Positions 10,009 to 12,381 of a DNA stretch of 12,381 nt are shown piece by piece (positions within the stretch are counted from its first letter, which is position 1; each line of letters opens with the position of its first letter). The translations under genes were made by a program, and so were the position numbers. The notes below the pieces were generated by a model. It did not search any database, was not told the origin of the DNA, and was given only the letters and a program-made list of their open reading frames with translations. The DNA comes from Burkholderiaceae bacterium (GTDB taxonomy: Bacteria > Pseudomonadota > Gammaproteobacteria > Burkholderiales > Burkholderiaceae_C). The stretch covers positions 1 through 12,381 of the forward strand of contig JANREF010000003.1 of assembly GCA_030726195.1 (NCBI GenBank), read 5' to 3'.

Positions 10009-10491
10009 ATGACACGACCATTCAAAGTACTAGGTATCCAGCAAATCGCCATTGGTGCGCTGGACAAAGCCCGTTTGCGCACCTTGTGGGTGGACATGCT
10101 GGGCTTGGAGGTGACGGGCAGCTTTCAAAGCGAGCGTGAAAACGTGGATGAAGACATTTGCGCCATGGGCGTGGGTGCCTTCAAGGTGGAAGTGGACCTC
10201 ATGCAGCCCATAGATCCCGACAAAAAGCCAGCTGTGCACACCACAGCGCTGAACCATGTGGGCCTGTGGATAGACGATTTACCCAAAGCGGTGGACTGGC
10301 TCAGTGCCAACGGTGTGCGTTTCGCGCCCGGTGGCATCCGAGTCGGTGCTGCAGGCTTTGACATTTGTTTTTTGCACCCCAAGGCCAACGATGCGTTTCC
10401 CATTTCGGGAGAGGGCGTGCTCATTGAGCTGGTGCAAGCACCGCCAGCGGTGGTGCAAGCGTTTGCGGCACTGTCAGCCAACCCAAGCTGA
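10009..10491 (+). CDS. VOC-fold protein, probable methylmalonyl-CoA epimerase
   Basis: The 160-aa protein has two glyoxalase-type beta-alpha-beta-beta-beta modules, at about 6-67 and 80-143. The second module carries [15 protein letters not shown] (81-95) with His83, and [10 protein letters not shown] (134-143) with Glu140. These match the H91 and E141 metal ligands of Propionibacterium methylmalonyl-CoA epimerase (GLHHMAWRVDD and GVLIEL). The first-module ligand position reads GIQQIAIG, so Gln12 replaces the usual His12. The Gln65 position aligns near Glu61/Asp63 (KVEVDLMQP). The cluster otherwise lacks the epimerase needed between PccAB (S product) and the mutase (R substrate), so position strongly favours that role. 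A different lyase or dioxygenase-like VOC activity is possible. No Shine-Dalgarno is visible before ATG 10009. It appears to be the last gene of the cluster. Confidence 0.72.
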   Translation: MTRPFKVLGIQQIAIGALDKARLRTLWVDMLGLEVTGSFQSERENVDEDICAMGVGAFKVEVDLMQPIDPDKKPAVHTTALNHVGLWIDDLPKAVDWLSANGVRFAPGGIRVGAAGFDICFLHPKANDAFPISGEGVLIELVQAPPAVVQAFAALSANPS

Positions 10492-10506
10492 GCGGCAGCC
10501 GCAAAC

Positions 10507-10530
10507 CGCTAATCGCTAATCGCTAATCGC
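10507..10530. repeat. 7-bp tandem repeat CGCTAAT, 3.4 copies
   Basis: Exact copies of CGCTAAT begin at 10507, 10514 and 10521, followed by CGC. The array lies 16 bp after the stop of the VOC gene at the end of the propionyl-CoA cluster. It is too short to assign a function. Confidence 0.85.
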
Positions 10531-10846
10531 GCGATGCAAGGTGCACAAGGCCTCACAGACCGACGATCCACCCTGCGAATAAGTCCACGCACGTGGCTGC
10601 TTCTATGCATGGAGCGGTGTGCCGGCTATGACCGGCTGTGGGGTTGTGGGGCAGTGGGCAGCCGGCTGTCTGTCGTGATGTTTGTGATCTTTGGGACAGC
10701 TTGCGGTGGCGCGACCAGACTCAATCGCTGTTATGTGGGCGTGAAAATAACACGAAAATAGTACTATGCAGCGTGCTTGAGGGCCAAGCTGCGCGCGGGT
10801 GACGACCCCTGAGCGTCTATGTCGTTACACTAGCGCCGTTATCGAA

Positions 10847-10860
10847 ATTTTTATAAAAAT
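10847..10860. promoter_or_regulatory. 14-bp AT-only palindrome followed by a C7 tract upstream of the NYN gene
   Basis: ATTTTTATAAAAAT is a perfect inverted repeat containing TATAAA, followed immediately by seven Cs (10861-10867). It is 54-67 bp before ATG 10914 and stands out sharply from the GC-rich surroundings. It may contribute the promoter -10 region or a binding site. I find no -35 element at good spacing (TTACAC at 10825-10830 is 21 bp from TATAAA). Confidence 0.5.
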
Positions 10861-10913
10861 CCCCCCCGCAGCCGTGTCACGCATGGTTGCTGCTATTTGC
10901 TAGTTTAGGCCTC

Positions 10914-11813
10914 ATGGACAACACCAATACCCAGCCCCGTACGCCGCGCGTGCACGCGTCTTTCAACCATACCCAGCAACCCCGTCACACATTACCCACC
11001 TGCGTTGCATTGGTGGACGCTCGGTTTGTATCGTGGCTCACCGGCGGGGCCAATCCCAAAGCCCACTACAACCGCAATGCCGTGGCCGCGCTGTTGTCGC
11101 AGGCCATGCCTGCTGCGGGCGTGTACGCCCAGCTCATGCGCACGTACTGGTATGCCGAGGCCGATGACAACGCGTTGGTAGACGACCAGTGTTTGCGGTT
11201 GGTCGCCAGCGACAGCGCGGATGAGGGCGGCCCGGTGTTGGCCGCCATGGTGCGTGACCTAGAGGCGCTCAGTGCCAGCAGCGCGTGTGCGCATGTGTTG
11301 ATTGCTTCAGACGATGAGCGACTGATTGGTGCCATCGATGCCGCGCGCCTGCGTGGACTGCGTGTGCATTTGTTGTGCGACGAAAGCGTGCACCAGTATT
11401 ACAAGTTGCAACAGTCAGACCCCGATTGGTCGCGCCTGCTGCGCGCGGGCGACCGCCGCGTGGTGGTCACCAGCGCCGAGCTCAGTGCGGCAATGGGTGA
11501 AGGGCGCTCACCCGCAGCGGCCCGTGTTGATATGCAAGCGCCTATGGGAGACGCGCGCGTCACCATGCAAGAGGTGGTCGATGCATGGTGGGACAAGAGC
11601 GACAGCTACGAGCGCGACGACTTGCGTGAAATGGTGCCGCAGTCACGCGGCTTGCCCCAGGAGGTGGACCGCAGTTTGTTGGCCGCTGGACGTGATGCCT
11701 TGCACCGCCCGCTCACGACCGGTGAGCGTCACCTGCTGCGCCAAATGGCACGCGACCGCGTGCTGGGCTCAGACAGCGCCGCAGCGCCCACAACAGTGGA
11801 TCTGGCGGATTGA
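10914..11813 (+). CDS. NYN-domain (PIN-like) putative ribonuclease with uncharacterised C-terminal region
   Basis: The 299-aa protein starts with a polar, probably disordered tail (1-28). A NYN/LabA-type domain follows at about 29-156. It has the first acidic residue in CVALVDARFV (Asp35), the strand RTYWYAEAD (76-84) where NYN proteins usually have an aromatic-rich strand, and LIASDDERLIGAIDAARLRG (129-148) with Asp133/Asp134. The latter matches the S-x-D-x-D-F-x-x-L type motif, followed by LRVHLL. Such acidic residues bind Mg2+ for RNA cleavage in the family, but activity here is inferred. The C-terminal part (about 212-286) is charged and helical in appearance (VVDAWWDKSDSYERDDLREM, then LTTGERHLLRQMARDRVLG). 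I do not recognise it as a named domain. ATG 10914 is chosen. An in-frame TTG at 10887 would add nine residues (MLLFASLGL) but has no better ribosome site. The gene stands alone and converges on the probable rsxB gene. Confidence 0.75.
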   Translation: MDNTNTQPRTPRVHASFNHTQQPRHTLPTCVALVDARFVSWLTGGANPKAHYNRNAVAALLSQAMPAAGVYAQLMRTYWYAEADDNALVDDQCLRLVASDSADEGGPVLAAMVRDLEALSASSACAHVLIASDDERLIGAIDAARLRGLRVHLLCDESVHQYYKLQQSDPDWSRLLRAGDRRVVVTSAELSAAMGEGRSPAAARVDMQAPMGDARVTMQEVVDAWWDKSDSYERDDLREMVPQSRGLPQEVDRSLLAAGRDALHRPLTTGERHLLRQMARDRVLGSDSAAAPTTVDLAD

Positions 11814-11827
11814 GGGTTGTTTGCGCT

Positions 11828-11879
11828 CCATGGCCCCCATGCCTTCCATGCCTTCCACGCCTTCTATGTCTTCCATGCG
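11828..11879. repeat. 9-bp tandem repeat, about 5.8 degenerate copies, just after the NYN gene
   Basis: The units read CCATGGCCC, CCATGCCTT, CCATGCCTT, CCACGCCTT, CTATGTCTT and CCATGCG, beginning at 11828, 11837, 11846, 11855, 11864 and 11873. The array starts 14 bp after the NYN stop codon. The period is a multiple of three, so shadow frames on both strands contain repetitive peptides (for example EGM/EGV on minus). No start or ribosome site supports coding. Confidence 0.88.
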
Positions 11880-11968
11880 TACCGCTTGGCTGAGGCAACA
11901 CCAGCGAGCTAGGTTGGCGCACTGGTGTTGTGCGCGGTCTAGGGGGCTTGGGTCAGCGGGGCTCATTG

Positions 11969-11994
11969 GGTTAAACCGGTTCAACCGATTAACC
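11969..11994. terminator. Nested inverted repeat in the convergent NYN/rsxB gap, possible bidirectional terminator
   Basis: Outer arms GGTTAA (11969-11974) and TTAACC (11989-11994) flank an inner perfect palindrome, CGGTTCAACCG (11977-11987). It lies between two converging genes, and a structure usable in both directions would make sense there. The loop sizes and the lack of a T-tract leave termination unproven. Further short palindromes (CGCG-AA-CGCG at 11996-12005) follow. Confidence 0.35.
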
Positions 11995-12075
11995 TCGCGA
12001 ACGCGGCTGAACGGGTTACGCCCGGCAAGCCCAGCGAGGCCGTCAAGACCTATAAACCCATTCAATCACGGCAGA

Positions 12076-12095
12076 GATGTGATGCGATGCGATAT
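12076..12095. repeat. 5-bp tandem repeat GATGY, about 4 copies
   Basis: GATGT, GATGC, GATGC and GATAT follow each other from 12076. This is a minor slippage-like tract in the same convergent gap (11814-12161). The remainder of that gap shows no gene. Confidence 0.7.
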
Positions 12096-12161
12096 GTTGG
12101 GCCCAGCCGAACCCGTTGCATAGCGCCATCAGCTGAGGTGGCGGACTGGCTGAGTGGCTGG

Positions 12162-12381
12162 CTAGCGTTGCTGTGCGGCGCGTTTGGCAGCCGCGCGCGC
12201 AAGCGCCGCTTCAATCACCGCGCGTTTGCTGTCTAAGACCGCCGAGTCTGTGTGTTGGCTGGCCGCGCCTAGGTCGGCCAGTTTGTGCTTGGCCTTGGCT
12301 TCCAAGCGCTCGTTGTGCTCAGTCTCTTCTAGTTTCAAGCGTGCTTGCCTGGCGGTGTAGCGCGCCAGCGCGGTGTCGGCT
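12162..12381 (-). CDS. rsxB: Probable electron transport complex subunit RsxB/RnfB, C-terminal tail (5' end outside window)
   Basis: On the minus strand an open frame runs in from the right edge and ends at TAG (12164-12162), giving 72 residues. It has no start codon in the window because the gene is truncated by the edge. The peptide is a highly charged helix with LKLEETEHNERLEAKAKHKL in its first half and SKRAVIEAALARAAAKRAAQ near the end. The motif KRAVIEAALARA is what I remember from the long Ala/Arg tail of betaproteobacterial RsxB, the iron-sulphur ferredoxin-like subunit of the Rnf/Rsx membrane complex that keeps SoxR reduced or drives electron transfer. The [4Fe-4S] cysteine motifs would lie outside the window, so the call rests on tail similarity alone. 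Any other coiled-coil protein with such a tail cannot be excluded. Confidence 0.55.
   Translation of the reverse strand, partial: ADTALARYTARQARLKLEETEHNERLEAKAKHKLADLGAASQHTDSAVLDSKRAVIEAALARAAAKRAAQQR

Larger units (their letters stand above)
10492..10913. other. Intergenic region between the VOC gene and the NYN gene
   Basis: No convincing gene is present in these 422 bp. A 75-codon plus-strand frame at 10534-10761 has no ribosome-binding site and reads like chance translation, rich in Cys, Arg and Gly. The interval contains a 7-bp tandem repeat, three CCGGCT motifs (about 10623-10668), and an AT palindrome next to seven Cs. No clear terminator with T-tract follows the operon. Confidence 0.6.

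Noticed and set aside
10534..10761. 75-codon plus-strand frame after the VOC gene
   Set aside because: No ribosome site, no family resemblance, a Cys/Arg/Gly-rich chance composition, and overlap with low-complexity CCGGCT repeats.
11326..12123. 265-codon plus-strand frame overlapping the NYN gene and running through the 9-bp repeats
   Set aside because: Its first half is an out-of-frame reading of the NYN gene, and its second half reads repeats and palindromes. No domain is visible.

Overview
The window looks like a chromosomal segment of a betaproteobacterium, most likely in the Burkholderiales and close to the Comamonadaceae. The evidence is moderately high GC, the protein sequence style, a PCC/MCM operon with a conserved VOC protein at its end, and a 3' edge that reads as the Ala/Arg-rich tail typical of betaproteobacterial RsxB. 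The genus cannot be fixed from the sequence alone.

Layout. At 2-400 (+) is the 3' end of a tRNA-dihydrouridine synthase A gene. At 557-1384 (+) is a rhodanese-family tRNA uridine hydroxylase (TrhO-like). It converges, across about 300 bp holding a 13-bp tandem repeat and hairpins, on a GntR/FCD regulator at 1693-2328 (-). A 459-bp divergent control region (2329-2787) separates the regulator from a six-gene plus-strand cluster: methylmalonyl-CoA mutase (2788-4959), its GTPase chaperone MeaB (5038-6063), propionyl-CoA carboxylase beta (6080-7612), a 103-aa cupin (7628-7939), propionyl-CoA carboxylase alpha (7940-9988) and a VOC-fold protein that probably supplies methylmalonyl-CoA epimerase (10009-10491). 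After a 422-bp gap comes a NYN/PIN-like putative nuclease (10914-11813, +). Another repeat-rich convergent spacer follows, then the C-terminal end of a probable rsxB gene (12162-12381, -).

How the genes work together. PccA and PccB carboxylate propionyl-CoA to (S)-methylmalonyl-CoA, the VOC protein probably epimerises it, and the B12-dependent mutase guarded by MeaB makes succinyl-CoA. This is a complete route from propionyl-CoA (propionate, odd-chain acids, Val/Ile/Met/Thr) to the TCA cycle. The divergent GntR protein is the obvious candidate regulator. An 11-bp palindrome sits inside the best promoter candidate of the cluster.

The protein-coding content is mostly known metabolism. I do not see a phage, transposon, CRISPR array or defence island. 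The parts most worth a second look are the cupin embedded between the two carboxylase genes, the unusual metal site of the VOC protein, the helix-phased 10-bp repeats in front of the mutase, the different short tandem repeat in each long intergenic gap, and the poorly characterised NYN protein with its AT-palindrome plus poly-C upstream region.
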